Shown here piece by piece: positions 48,061-59,485 of a stretch of DNA of 64,000 bases; position 1 is the first letter of the stretch, and every line of letters starts with the position of its first letter. This DNA comes from Brugia malayi. Its lineage: Eukaryota > Nematoda > Chromadorea > Rhabditida > Onchocercidae. The stretch lies in assembly GCF_000002995.4 (NCBI RefSeq), contig NW_025062476.1:3467001-3531000 (forward strand), written 5' to 3'. The notes beneath the pieces were generated by a model. The model was not told where the DNA came from. It made no database searches and worked only from the letters and a program-made list of their open reading frames with translations. Made by a program: the position numbers and the translations under genes.

Positions 48061-51000
48061 TTTTCCATATCATACCCTTTGTAGCCAAAAAGTTAGCGTT
48101 TTCTTCCATAATGATTTTGAATACCAGTTGAAATTGGCTTGCATTATCGCTTAATATTAATTTTGGATATCCACGTCGAGCGATAAATCTTCTTAAAACA
48201 TGCGAAAAATTCTCGGCAGATAAATTCTCCGCCATTTCAAGATGAACTGCTCTGGTAGTGAAGCACGTAAAAAGTGCTATCCATCTTTTGACTAGACCAG
48301 TATTAGATTTGACTGAAAGAGGACCCATATAATCAAGGCCGACTTGTTCGAAGGTCCTGGATCGTTTTACTCGTGTTTCTGGTAAACTTGGCATCGCTGG
48401 CAGTTTAAACGGTTTAGCTTTCCAGCGAATGCAATAACAGCATAGGTTTATAATTCGTTTTACAGCAGCTCTTCCTCTCGGTATCCAATATTTTCGTCTT
48501 AATTCAGATAACGTATGTGCAATACCTGCGTGATATAATTCATTATGCTTGTGTAGAATAATAAGGTCAGTAGTATAATTATGATCCGGTAAATATATAG
48601 GATATTTGCTTTCGTCCATTAATTCTGAATTTTCCAGTCGGCTCCTTAATTTCCATAAGTTATCACTTTCATCTAGATATAGATTCCATTTTTCCTTTTC
48701 GTCCTCCGTTAGCAATCGCGATTGGGCCTGTCTGATCAGCATAGTCTCTGCTATATCGTAATCAACTTTAGTCATATATTTATTTTTTACGGATAATGGT
48801 TCTAGCCACACTAATTTCCTTTTGCAGGTTTGTTTAATAAATCTAAAAGTCCAAACAGTTACTCGAACTAGTTTTGTCCAACTGCTGAAGCGACATACGT
48901 CAATAAATTCAATTGTATTCCTTTTAAAAGTTTGAGTCATCTTTGACAAATTCAAAGCAATTGCTTCTGCAAATTCATCGTTTCCTGAATAGCGAAGTTT
49001 GCACTTTGGCCATTCAGATTTCTTGAGTTCCAACCATCGAGGTCCTTTCCACCATTGTTTACAATTTTGGAGTTTAAGTGGTGATACTCCTTTGGTGGCT
49101 ATATCTGCTGGATTTTGATCACTTGGTATGTAATTTAATTCGAAGTTAGATTTCCTTATTTCTTCGATGCGATTTTGTATAAATCTGGGAAGCAGCTTTG
49201 TATAATTCTGTATCCAGTAAAGAACACATTTTGAATCCGTCCACAAAGTAACTTGATTATTTTCAAGATTTAATTGTTTCAATACGAACTGAGCTGCTCT
49301 TACTCCAATTAGTACAGATAATAATTCAAGTCTAGGAATTGACATACCTTTAATTGGAGCAATTCGAGATTTAGCATAAATCAAAAATGAATTCGAATAT
49401 TTGTCTTGATATCCATGATTGAGAATATAAATAGCTGCAGAATAGGCAACTTTCGAAGCGTCAGTAAATATATGGAATTCTGTTAATTGTGAAGTTTCCA
49501 TTATAAATCTTGGCAGCTCTATTATATTTGTTGGCCATTCTTTGATGAGATTTATCCACTGTTGTTCGTCCTGTTTGTTTAAAGATTGATCCCATGGAAT
49601 GTTTTCTTTCCATAAGTGTTGTATGAATAATTTAAGTTTGATCATTATAGGAACGAGAAGACCCAATGGATCGTATTGGGAGGCTATGAATTGTAGGATA
49701 GTCCTCTTTGTTAAACTTTTTCCTATCCATGGTTTCAGTGTCACACGGATAATATCTCGTTCATGGTTCCATTTAAGACCAAGAAAATTTTCCTGGTTTG
49801 TTTGGCTTAGGTCGCATTCAGCTATTCTTTCATTAAATTCTTCGTCATTTGAAAGAAATTCTCTTATGTTCATCGATGCTTCACCAAAAATTTCTTTCGT
49901 TCTTTCATATTTATATAAGGCCTCTTCAGTTCCATTAGCTGATATAATAACGTTGTCTACGTATAAGTTCTTTCTTATCTCCCATGCCAATTCACTACCA
50001 TGATTTTCTAGGTGGTAATTTAATGTTGCTGCTAATAAGAAGGGTGAGGATATTATTCCAAAAGGAACTCTCTTAAATCGGTAACATTTTATATTTTCAT
50101 TGGTTAGTTCTTTATCAATATCATCCAACCAAAGAAAACGTGTACAATTTCTTTCCTCATTTTGTAGTTCTAGTTGTAAAAATGCCTTTTCGATATCAGC
50201 GGTTATTACTATTTTCATCATCCGAAAACGTAATATTACTCCAACTAAATCCGGTAACATTACTGGACCTCGATATAGTACTTCATTTAAGCTTTTAAAA
50301 CCTTTGTGATGTGCTGAGGCATCATATACTATTCTTAATTTAGTTGTTGATTTACTGGGAGTTAATACTTCATGATGTGGTAAGTAATGAATAACGCCTA
50401 CCTCATCCTTTGGAGGTACTTCTTCAATTATACCTGAATGTAGTTGATCCATAAGTATTTGATGATATGAATGGAGATTTGAATTATGTTGTAGGCGGTT
50501 GATCAAATTCTTCAATCGTCCCAGACATAATCCATAATTATTGCTTAATTTTTGTTTGGAGTCTTTCCATGGCCAACAAACTTGATATCTTCCACCCTGC
50601 TTGATGATGGTCCGTTTGAAATGCTTTAAAGCTTGATCATCATCATCATCTTGAGGTGATTCTTGGATACCAATCGTCTCTAATTTCCAAAATTTTTCTA
50701 GCTCCGTGTTAATATTGACGTTTGTAGAATATACTACTTCTTTAGGATATAATTCGTTCTTACAAAGTTTCTTAATATCTCCACTTCCAGCAATCATTGG
50801 ACCAACTTTTGATTGTACCAACATATGCCCTGATTTCAATTCCCTGATTTCTCGTAGGTTAATAAATTTGAAAAAATAGTCAGCTCCAATCAATACGTCA
50901 GGTTTTTTCCAATAATTTGTCAAATTTTGAATTTGAAATTCATTTGATGTCTCCACTACCTGCAATTCGTTTGTTAGATAATCAATTATATTTGCTTGTA

Positions 51001-52711
51001 GTTGTATGATTTCGCTTTCGGTAGTTAGCACATTTAGTTGTATGCGAGCAGTGGGACATGATTTTGGTTCTTTCATACCAAATGGAGCTATTCTCATAAT
51101 TTGAGTTTCTGTTTCGGTTAACTTTAATTGACGTGATAATTTTTTTGAGATGAAGCAGAGTTGCGATCCAATATCAAATAATGCAAGAGCACTTTGTTGT
51201 AGTTGAGGTTGTGATGGATTAAAAACCTTTATCTCCTTACATAAAAGTAAGGTTTCCTTTGTCTGTTTGGATCGAGTTGATAATGTGGAGTTGTAGAGAG
51301 AAGTTGAACAATCCTTTCGTTTCGAAGGTTCAATTCTTTCTTGCTCTTCATTTCTTTGAGATATTGTATTGTTTAAAGAAAGTGAATTCCTTTTATTACA
51401 TAAAGCACTATTATGTGAGCTTTTGCAATAAAAACATTGTTTTTTGACATTACAATTTTGTCCTTTGTGACTGTCTCTAAGACAAATAGTACATTTCTTC
51501 AATACTTTGAGACGACTAAGCCGCGCATTGAGAGTTGTGTAGTTCACGCAATCGCTGTCCCAATGATCTTGATTGCAGAATACACATGGTCGTCTTTTCG
51601 TTGTTGTAGTTTTCGAAGTATTTTGATTATCTTTTATTGTCGACAATGCTGAAGTTCCTCCGCGATTGTATCGTTGTTTTTGTTCCGGTTTGGTAATTGT
51701 AGATTTAATATTGAGTTGAGTGAGTGAATGTTGACAGTTTCTAATCTGTTCATTCACATTAACTAAACTTGTTAAAAAGTTTCTTAGTTTGAGAATTGAC
51801 CAAGGCATGTCTTTCTTCTTGTGTTTATATATTTTATTTAATATCCATAATGGCAACTTGCTCTCGATCAAGATTTCAATATTTGAATGTTCGAGGCTTT
51901 CTCCTAGAGCTTCTAACTGGCGTAGTACTCGTTCTATATTTTCAATTGTTCCAATCCATTCTCTTTCATTTCGTTTAATTGATTGGAGTTCGTTGTATAG
52001 TAATGTTGTTACTATTGAGTGATCGCCATATTTTTCATTGAGCAGTTTTCTGATGACTTCATAATTCTCTGGAGCTATATCATATCCAGATATTGCTTGT
52101 AGAGCCTTTCCTTTAAGACATGAGTACAAGTAATTCAATTTTTGTATTTCTGGAATCGCTTGTGTGTGAACTGCTGCGTTAAAACTGCTCCAAAATTGTC
52201 GCCATTGTCTAGGGTCTCCATCGAAAGTAGGGAGCGATAAATGAGGAAGATTTACATTAGTATTTGAAGAAAGAGTAAATTTTGCTTCTTCTTTTGTTTG
52301 TTTGTTCGTCAACTCCTTTGAGAGTTGTTTTAAGTTTTGGTCGACTTCATCCTTGTGCATTGTCAGTGTTATTACAGCTTCCTTTCCTTCGTGTAATAAT
52401 TGAAATATTCCTTGGTCACCTTCTGTTACTGTTTTGTATTTTTCTTCCTCTTCTTCTCTTCTTTTCATCGTGACGATTTGTTGAGTATATGTGAACCATT
52501 TATCGTTGATAGATTCAAGCGTAGTTACGCATAATTGGATTCTTCGAAGTTTATCTTCTAATACTCTTTTTCTTATCACATAAAAATCTTCCTTTTCTTC
52601 TATTGTCATACTTGGATCTGGAGATTTGATCTCCAGTTGATTTACTTCTTTAAGAAGGCTGACTAACCTTTCCTTTGCCGGTTGAAAGCTTGCGATAATG
52701 TGGCTTGACAT
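48032..52711 (-). CDS. Gag-Pol polyprotein of BEL/Pao element, 3' truncated by frameshift
   Basis: Encodes capsid-like Gag, aspartic protease, reverse transcriptase, RNase H and integrase. The frame is open from 52732 (a TTG); I place the start at the first ATG, 52709-52711. Numbering is from 52732. Gag covers 8-450 with a DUF1759-like core ([19 protein letters not shown]) and Cys/His knuckles (383-395, 414-427, 433-445). The protease motif at 520-523 is DIGS rather than D[ST]G, then VLIGADYFF at 613-621. The RT has Asp846 (TADIEKAF) and YVDN at 924-927. RNase H starts at FTDAS (1089-1093). Integrase has a His/Cys zinc site (1394-1434) and core Asp1467 and Asp1529; the catalytic Glu is lost because the frame shifts near residue 1557. 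An intact BEL polyprotein would continue through DUF5641. Confidence 0.93.
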   Translation of the reverse strand: MSSHIIASFQPAKERLVSLLKEVNQLEIKSPDPSMTIEEKEDFYVIRKRVLEDKLRRIQLCVTTLESINDKWFTYTQQIVTMKRREEEEEKYKTVTEGDQGIFQLLHEGKEAVITLTMHKDEVDQNLKQLSKELTNKQTKEEAKFTLSSNTNVNLPHLSLPTFDGDPRQWRQFWSSFNAAVHTQAIPEIQKLNYLYSCLKGKALQAISGYDIAPENYEVIRKLLNEKYGDHSIVTTLLYNELQSIKRNEREWIGTIENIERVLRQLEALGESLEHSNIEILIESKLPLWILNKIYKHKKKDMPWSILKLRNFLTSLVNVNEQIRNCQHSLTQLNIKSTITKPEQKQRYNRGGTSALSTIKDNQNTSKTTTTKRRPCVFCNQDHWDSDCVNYTTLNARLSRLKVLKKCTICLRDSHKGQNCNVKKQCFYCKSSHNSALCNKRNSLSLNNTISQRNEEQERIEPSKRKDCSTSLYNSTLSTRSKQTKETLLLCKEIKVFNPSQPQLQQSALALFDIGSQLCFISKKLSRQLKLTETETQIMRIAPFGMKEPKSCPTARIQLNVLTTESEIIQLQANIIDYLTNELQVVETSNEFQIQNLTNYWKKPDVLIGADYFFKFINLREIRELKSGHMLVQSKVGPMIAGSGDIKKLCKNELYPKEVVYSTNVNINTELEKFWKLETIGIQESPQDDDDDQALKHFKRTIIKQGGRYQVCWPWKDSKQKLSNNYGLCLGRLKNLINRLQHNSNLHSYHQILMDQLHSGIIEEVPPKDEVGVIHYLPHHEVLTPSKSTTKLRIVYDASAHHKGFKSLNEVLYRGPVMLPDLVGVILRFRMMKIVITADIEKAFLQLELQNEERNCTRFLWLDDIDKELTNENIKCYRFKRVPFGIISSPFLLAATLNYHLENHGSELAWEIRKNLYVDNVIISANGTEEALYKYERTKEIFGEASMNIREFLSNDEEFNERIAECDLSQTNQENFLGLKWNHERDIIRVTLKPWIGKSLTKRTILQFIASQYDPLGLLVPIMIKLKLFIQHLWKENIPWDQSLNKQDEQQWINLIKEWPTNIIELPRFIMETSQLTEFHIFTDASKVAYSAAIYILNHGYQDKYSNSFLIYAKSRIAPIKGMSIPRLELLSVLIGVRAAQFVLKQLNLENNQVTLWTDSKCVLYWIQNYTKLLPRFIQNRIEEIRKSNFELNYIPSDQNPADIATKGVSPLKLQNCKQWWKGPRWLELKKSEWPKCKLRYSGNDEFAEAIALNLSKMTQTFKRNTIEFIDVCRFSSWTKLVRVTVWTFRFIKQTCKRKLVWLEPLSVKNKYMTKVDYDIAETMLIRQAQSRLLTEDEKEKWNLYLDESDNLWKLRSRLENSELMDESKYPIYLPDHNYTTDLIILHKHNELYHAGIAHTLSELRRKYWIPRGRAAVKRIINLCCYCIRWKAKPFKLPAMPSLPETRVKRSRTFEQVGLDYMGPLSVKSNTGLVKRWIALFTCFTTRAVHLEMAENLSAENFSHVLRRFIARRGYPKLILSDNASQFQLVFKIIMEENANFLATKGMIWKKSTMGGWCI

Positions 52712-52713
52712 GT

Positions 52714-52731
52714 TCCCGGCTCGTGGCACCA
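52714..52731 (-). other. Candidate tRNA primer-binding site
   Basis: On the coding strand an 18-base sequence beginning TGGTGCCACGAG lies 9 nt inside the 5' LTR. Its complement ends in CACCA and resembles a tRNA 3' end, including a TCCCGG T-arm. I cannot name the tRNA. The gag ATG follows almost immediately. Confidence 0.6.
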
Positions 52732-52740
52732 ATAAATATT

Positions 52741-53286
52741 TGTCGTGAAAGGTTTGCCTGGTTGATATTCGAATAATTGCAATACAGTAGGAAGATTAAT
52801 AAACCTTTATTTTCCGAAAATGTATTATTAATAAACTGAGCAATAAAAAAGAGAATTTAAAATAAAAAAGAAGAAAGGAGGAATTGAGGTTGGTTGACAA
52901 AGGAGTAGTCGACAACAATGACAATGATCACCCCCCTTTGTTTATTAGAATTGAATTTATATGAGTGAGGATTGGGTGTGTCTAAGATAAAATCACATGT
53001 GTAAAGAATTTAAAGTGTTTACAAAGAAGATATTAAAATGAAAGCTAATTTCAATTTTACATAAAAATCATACGTGTGAAGAATTGGAAGTGTTTACAAC
53101 GAAGAGATTAAAATGAAAGCTAATTTCAATTTTACAGAAAAAATTACATGCATGAAGAATTGGATGTGTTTACAAAAAGGAGATTAAAATTACATGTGTG
53201 AATTGTTTACAATTTAAAAAAAGGAGAGATGATTTATGATACTTTGAAATTGGTTAGAAGTTTTCGCGAAATAATAATTCGCGACA
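52741..53286 (-). repeat. 5' LTR of the BEL/Pao element
   Basis: 546 bp and identical by eye to 45177-45722, exactly 7564 bp away. It would carry the promoter for minus-strand transcription. It includes the same 76 bp tandem array. Confidence 0.95.
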
Positions 53287-53291
53287 GTTGC
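53287..53291. repeat. Target-site duplication, right copy
   Basis: GTTGC directly after the right LTR, identical to 45172-45176. Confidence 0.9.
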
Positions 53292-53430
53292 ATCAACTTT
53301 TGATAGTAACTTAGTTTGGCTTATCTTTGAAGAAGAAAAAGATTATCTGATCCTTAGAGCACACAACGCTATATCAGAAACTTCAACCTCTTCATTTGCT
53401 GCTATTCTCGAGAGAAGAAATGAGGATTAA
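53290..53430 (+). pseudogene. Exon-like ORF interrupted by the retroelement
   Basis: From the duplicated target site an open frame of 46 codons runs to a TAA. It has coding-like composition and begins ASTFDSNLVWLIFEEEKDY. Reading across the empty site adds MIPRV from the left flank, giving a 51-codon ATG frame. I do not recognise the product. It may be a short gene, a terminal exon, or a chance frame. If real, the element split it five codons after its ATG. No acceptor just upstream fits the frame. Confidence 0.35.
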
Positions 53431-54493
53431 GAATAATTCTACCATTGGTCGAGAATGAAATTGAAACAGTAAACAATTGTAATAGCATATTAACTTACTG
53501 CTTGGAAATTTTTTGCATCATTCTAATTCATCAATTTTGCTCATTTCTTTATGCAAATTAATTCAAAAATAAAATGGATGTCTTGTTGCTAGAAATGAAT
53601 TATTATCTCCAAATTTATCAAAATTAATTCATTTTTGTTCTTTTCTTCCTTTTATCCAATCATTTAATCATCCCATCTCGATTGTTTACACATAATAATT
53701 GATCTTTTAATTATTCAGTCCTTACTTTGCCAACTTTACCACGTACGTGTAGTCATTTGTTTATAAGTAAAATAGCTGAATAAATCATTACTTCGTTTTC
53801 TTTTAGACGTAACAATTATATTTCTTCATTTCCATCATTTATCAACAGTCATATTTCTTTTTTTTTTAAAGAAAGAAATGAAATTTTACCTAGTTGTTAA
53901 GAAATAAAAGAAATGAAAATTACACTGAAATAATCAATTTTTTTTTTGTCATTCATTTGATTTTGTTATTCTTTTTTAAACTTAATTTTTTCCTTCTTCT
54001 CTCTTTCTCCCTTTTCCCTTTCTTTTTCACTTTTTAGGCGAGAGAAAGAGAAAGAATAGCAAGGTAAAGTTTAAATTTTATAAACGAAAAAAAAAGTGAT
54101 AATGCTTTCTGGAACAATTTTGACCTTTCAACTTTTTTCAATGTATCAGAAAAACGAAAAAATATTATAAAATGCATAAAATTGCAAAAATAAAAATGGA
54201 TAAAATCCAACTGCGCTTTTGTCCTTCTAACCGTTTTTCAAATTGACCCTTCTGTCCAATACGTTCCTTACAATCTTCATTTAGTTGTCACATATTCTGA
54301 ACAATTTAATAGCCTTAAATACATTATAGATTATGTGAAAAGAATTAACTATACTACAGCTCAGCATTTTACCCATTCTTTTAGTTAGTAACGCGGGTAG
54401 GTAAAGGATATTATTTCTTCTAGGCAAAAAGTGAAATGTATTGAGTAATTTTTGTAATATTGTATCCATTACGATTATAATTGGTGAGTTTTT

Positions 54494-54495
54494 TA

Positions 54496-54528
<33 letters not shown>

Positions 54529-54552
54529 GCTAATTTCTCCCTCTCTCTCCCA
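54494..54552. repeat. CT dinucleotide microsatellite
   Basis: A long CT run with one short interruption and a second CT patch. Confidence 0.85.
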
Positions 54553-55942
54553 GAGAAATGCTAACAAAGCAAAATAAAATTAAAATGAAATTTCGATACA
54601 ACATACTTTACCATTGCACTTTTTAACTATTTTTGAATTTCATCATTATCTTTTCCTCATCAAATTAACAATAAGAAAAGATTTGACTAAACAAATGGAA
54701 TTTATATTAACATAATAAACGAGTAGGATTATTATTTAAAGAAAAAAATTTAAAAAAAAAAAAAATAAAACTTTTAAAGAAAAAAAAATAAAACTTTAAA
54801 GAAAAATTTAAAGAAAAAAATAAGGCTAAAATACTTATTTGAATAATGTAAGAAAAATTCGGAATATAGAATTTTCTGAATGAATTTTATATTATTAAAA
54901 TTAATTTATACTTTGTGCGATGTGATGTTTTATTCTTTACTTTTTTCTTTTAAAGAAGGTTCAATTCCATTTCTTTTTCATATTATCATATATTAATGTT
55001 TTGAAAGAAGCCATAAATTCTCTTTCTTTAATTCATTTCCTGTCTTCGAGGACATCTTTTTAGAGAAATCTTAATTTTCCATTCGTTTCGGAACAAATTT
55101 CAAGAAATCAACTGAACAGGAAAGTATCCCATAATTTTGTATCAGTTAATACATTTCATTTAATTTATTATGAGATTTCATTTAATTTATATTTCAGTTA
55201 TTTTATTCTTCCTCAAATGATTTCCATCAAATTTTTATGTTATTTCATAGATGCATAAAAATTTTTTTTTTGTCATAATTATAAGTTCTTTTCATTGAAT
55301 AATCACACTGAATACGTTAACAATTAGTGTGATTAAATGAAATAATTTGACATTTATAGCATTTTCGAGTTTGTACTTTAACTTTTTATTTCACGTCGAC
55401 TCAAAAATTCAATTTTAACTTCTACAACTCATTTTTTTTCTTTTTTTCTTGCTACAATTTTTTCATTTTAAATTTGAAATAAATCTTGAATATTGGTACC
55501 ATAAATAATAGAGCTTAAGATAATGATATTACTTTTTGGATTGCATTTTAGGAAGGTAATTGAAAGTTTAATTTTGATTGGAAAATTTTAGAATAATAAA
55601 ATTCTTTTCCATCAATTTTTCCTGTTTCTTTTTGTTGATTTTGCTATCCTTTTGTTCATCGAAATGACAATTTTTAAAGTGTCATCATGTTTCTCACAAC
55701 CAAACTATCTTTTGTAAATGAAATTGCTAAATAAATTGCTCGAAACATAACAAAAGTTTCATTTAATATTAACAAAAAAAAAAAAAAAAAACAGAAAAAG
55801 AAAGTAAAAAAGAATGTTCAATTATTGAACAACAATTATTGTAAAATTTATATATTTAGCCTAACAAAATGTAATATTTTACTGAATTGAAGTCCGAGAA
55901 TTTTTTCAGTTCTGAATTTTACTTTCTTGTTTACAGATTAAC

Positions 55943-56095
55943 GTAGTAATGGTTATTGTAGTGGTAACTGTTGTTGTTGTTGTTGCTGTTTTTATTCTTA
56001 TTGCAACAATAATATTAGCTTATATTTTCGCTGTAGTTGTAATTGTAATAGTAATTGTGATATTTGAGTAGCAGTAGCTATTATTGTAGTAGTAG
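55943..56095. repeat. GTT/GTA trinucleotide-rich tract
   Basis: Degenerate GTT, GTA and ATT units that happen to keep one frame open (Val/Ile-rich). The low complexity argues against a protein. Confidence 0.65.
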
Positions 56096-57530
56096 AGATG
56101 AGTTTGGATTTGAAAATTTTGAGAAGGGTAGATGAAGTTTGTTTGGATGAGATGATAGAAGTGGGCTACCACAGACCCACTTTATAAAAAAGAAAAAACA
56201 AAAGTGGAAGAAATCACTTTTCCTAATCTTTTCTAAAAATCAGTTTAAAGAAAAGAGAGGAATGAAACTTCATTTATAAATTTTTCTCAGTAAGAAATTC
56301 ATTGTAATAATACAGCTTCTATCCTTTCATTTTCTCTTTTTAAATTAATTATATCCATCAATAAAATATTTCTAATCTTTGTATTTCTAAAACAATCAAA
56401 CATTTATTTAAAAAAAAAAAAAAAAAAAAAGAAAAAAAACGAAAATAAAACCCATTTATGTATATTTATTTCGAAAAATTTTTCTGTTTAATTGTTTAAT
56501 TGAATAATATACACGCATAAGTATAAAGTGTGTAATTTTTTTTTTGTTCATTGATAGTTTTTTAATTATTTTATAAGTGTTCCAGATTAATCGATTGTAC
56601 ATTTTAATTATTAATTTTATTTTTTGTCTTTTTTATAGTTTTTGTTTTGCTTTTAAAGTTATTTCTGTAAAATATTTTAATTTTTTTTTCGCTTCATAAG
56701 AGATTTAAAATTTGTTTTTTGAATTAGTGTTCCAGATAATTAGGTTAATTAAAAATTTATTAATTCGAGAATGAGATTTCCATTTTAAGAACTTCAAGAA
56801 CTAAGTTGTTGAAGTTCTAGACGAAGCAAGTTGCATTGATCGGATTATTTTCAGGAAATTTTTTCCTTAACTCATCACTTTATATTAAATGACCAATTGG
56901 ACAATGGCTCTAATAATAATTGTCCGAAAGCTCTCTACTAATTTATGATTTATGTTAAACTTAATTTTGGGTGGATGAATCGATAACTAGAATGGTACTA
57001 ATGAAAAAGTTTATCCTTAAATTGCTAAGTAACTATTCCTGAACATATCAAATAACACTTAGTCAATTCTTGTATTTTTACAAATGACTCATTTGTTTTT
57101 TATTATAAACAATGCTATAAGCATTGATAAGAAAATGACTTATGATAAAAGCATTCGCATTCTTGAAATCTCGACTAAGAAATGTGTCATCAAGTATAAC
57201 ATTCAAATCAGAAAATGTAACCTTTTCAATAGCAATTCTTTTAATTTACAATTTTTATGTATTCATAACTTTGGCTTTGCACATTCATCAAAATTTTTCA
57301 ATGACTGAAGAATTCAAATTTGAATAATAAAATGTTATAAGGAAGAATAATTAAAAAAAAAAATAAATTTCATGAAGTTATCACAAATATTTTCAATCTG
57401 AAAATATTGCTATAAAGATTGTCAAACGATTTGATTATTAAAAATTACTTCTTGTTTTCTTTTTTCCCTAAACATACCATATATCTGGAAATGATGTAAG
57501 AATGAAGTATAAGTGGAAAAAAAGGATGAT

Positions 57531-57568
57531 AGAGAGAGAGAGAGAGGGAGAGAAAGAGAAAAAAGAGG
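57531..57568. repeat. GA dinucleotide microsatellite
   Basis: A GA run grading into a GAAA-rich purine tract. Confidence 0.85.
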
Positions 57569-57980
57569 TAAGTAAAGCTAAGTAAACCTTTGTATCATTC
57601 TGTCTCAATAATTAGTTACAAAGTATATCATTGAAAAATGAAATTTTTATTTACACTATTTACTTATAATTTGAAAATTGTCATACTTAACTGAACACAT
57701 CAACTTTGCATATTTTAATACACTAAATAAAGGCTATTCGATAAATTCCGCTTCTTCTTCACTGTTATTAATTATATTCTTTAAATTTTTAAAGCATTTC
57801 AAATCTTTATCATTTTAAATTTGTTCAGCACTTTTAGACGAAATCTTTTTTTAGTTGTTTCTAAAATTATTTTGCTGAGATTTTCTGTTATCACTCAGCA
57901 ATTTTCTTTTCAGTTTTGATAGTAAACAAAAAAAAACACAAAAAAAAAAGTAACATTTCAGCTGTTTTCTAATTTTAACA

Positions 57981-58066
57981 TTAATAATAATTTATTATAT
58001 TAACAAAATAACCATAATAATAACAAATAATAGTAATAATTAATAATAAATAGTAACAATAGTAAA
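57981..58066. repeat. TAA trinucleotide-rich tract
   Basis: Imperfect TAA/ATA units with TAACAA interruptions. Confidence 0.75.
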
Positions 58067-59307
58067 TTCAGGAAGGAAATAAGTAATAATAACTGCAATG
58101 TGAGAGCAGACTCACTTGTCTTTATGGTGCAGTAAAATTTACATTTCAATAAAATGTATGCACTCAACAGACATGGATAGCTATGAATGCTTTTGTATTA
58201 AAACATTCCATTGTTAGATGACATTTGACCATCGGTCAGTAAGCAAACAGTACGACCATAAAGTGAAAATAGTATTTCATCAAATTGTTTGTCCCTTCTC
58301 TTCAATTCATCCAAAATAAATTCTCTTAAAACCTGTCTGTCCCATATTTACTCGTCTCTCTGTTTGCTTGTCTGTCCCCTATTTGTCCACTTCGTTCATT
58401 TCTTTTTTCTTTTTTTTGTTGTCAATTGTTGTCAGTTGCATTCGTAATAACCAGCATGAGATGATAATGGAATGTGAATATGGCGGTGATTGTCTGTTAT
58501 TCCTCTTTTCTTCTCTCATTCTATGGCGCATTTGTTTTGTTCATTTCATTTATTTGTGAGCTAAATATCTTTCCAATTGGTATTATTTAAATGACAAAGG
58601 AATGAAATGCTTCGATGATAAATGAACCATTCATAATTTTGAATTTATTCCTACTTTACTACAATCTGATCACACGGGGAGATATTCTAACAAAAATATG
58701 AAATCATTTAAGAATTAACAATGTGGAAGAATTTATGAAAAGAAATTTTAATATAAAAGCTAAAATTTAAATTTTAGGTTTTGAAATTTCTCTTTTACGC
58801 TAATATACCCTAATATTGTTATAGAGGAGAGAAACTGTAAATAATGCTTTTAGCTTTTATTATTTCATTCCTTTTAGCCTCTTTCCTTCCCTCCAAAATT
58901 ATATTTGGTAGTTTATTGGGATTATTGCATGCACTGCAAAACGGCGATGCATGCAATAGTTACCGACTGCTTTACGTATTTACGTGAATCAATATGACTT
59001 TGTATTGGGTGGATAGTCAGTGACATTGCGTGTGACAGAAAAAGGAGAGGAAAGGGAATGGGGGAAGGCATCCGGTAGCAATGTACGTTTTGGGAAGAGA
59101 CGTGTTGTGATACTTGTTATTACTTGTATTGCGTACATCTAACGTATAATGCCATAGGATGATGATTTATCTGACGTAACCTGTGTGATTTTTATAGTTA
59201 CACGTTTTGAAGCGCGGTATCTAATAGCGTGGTATCATTATTTTAACACGTCTATATGTATAATATATACTACCCATTTCGTATAATGTCGTTATAACTA
59301 TTGTCTA

Positions 59308-59330
59308 ACGTGACACGTGCAATGTCACGT
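59308..59330. promoter_or_regulatory. Perfect inverted repeat with 8 bp arms
   Basis: ACGTGACA and TGTCACGT separated by seven bases that include another CACGTG overlap. It sits in a roughly 300 bp patch rich in ACGT motifs. It could bind a dimeric factor, but there is no adjacent gene start to support a promoter. Confidence 0.35.
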
Positions 59331-59381
59331 TTAATGAATAATATGTGACATTGTGCAATGATTCATTTTTTTTTTTTACTG

Positions 59382-59485
59382 GAATCTAAGAATTTTTGAA
59401 ATGTGTCATCAAGAATTCAATCATGAAATTGCTAATTCAAATAAAAATTAAAAATGAAAACATTATTAACTATATTTCAAATTAA
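59382..59485 (+). repeat. Dispersed repeat, copy 1
   Basis: About 104 bp, directly repeated at 61417-61520 with roughly one mismatch in ten. Both copies start GAATCT and end CTATATTTCAAATTAA. Confidence 0.85.

Larger units (their letters stand above)
45177..53286 (-). mobile_element. BEL/Pao LTR retroelement with envelope-like gene
   Basis: A complete 8110 bp element transcribed right to left. In transcription order: 5' LTR 52741-53286, primer-binding-like site 52714-52731, gag-pol frame 48032-52711, shifted pol C-terminus 47812-48060, an envelope-like frame to 45748, and 3' LTR 45177-45722. The BEL/Pao assignment rests on the gag DUF1759-like region, CCHC-type knuckles, protease, RT with YVDN, RNase H, integrase, and the DUF5641-like pol tail. 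LTRs run TGTCG to CGACA, look identical, and are flanked by GTTGC duplications, so insertion was recent. A frameshift and a stop in pol indicate this copy is not autonomous, unless they are assembly errors. Confidence 0.95.

Noticed and set aside
56098..56187. 29-codon ATG frame (MSLDLKILRRVDEVCLDEM)
   Set aside because: It is too short, follows a repeat tract and has no splice or signal-peptide context.
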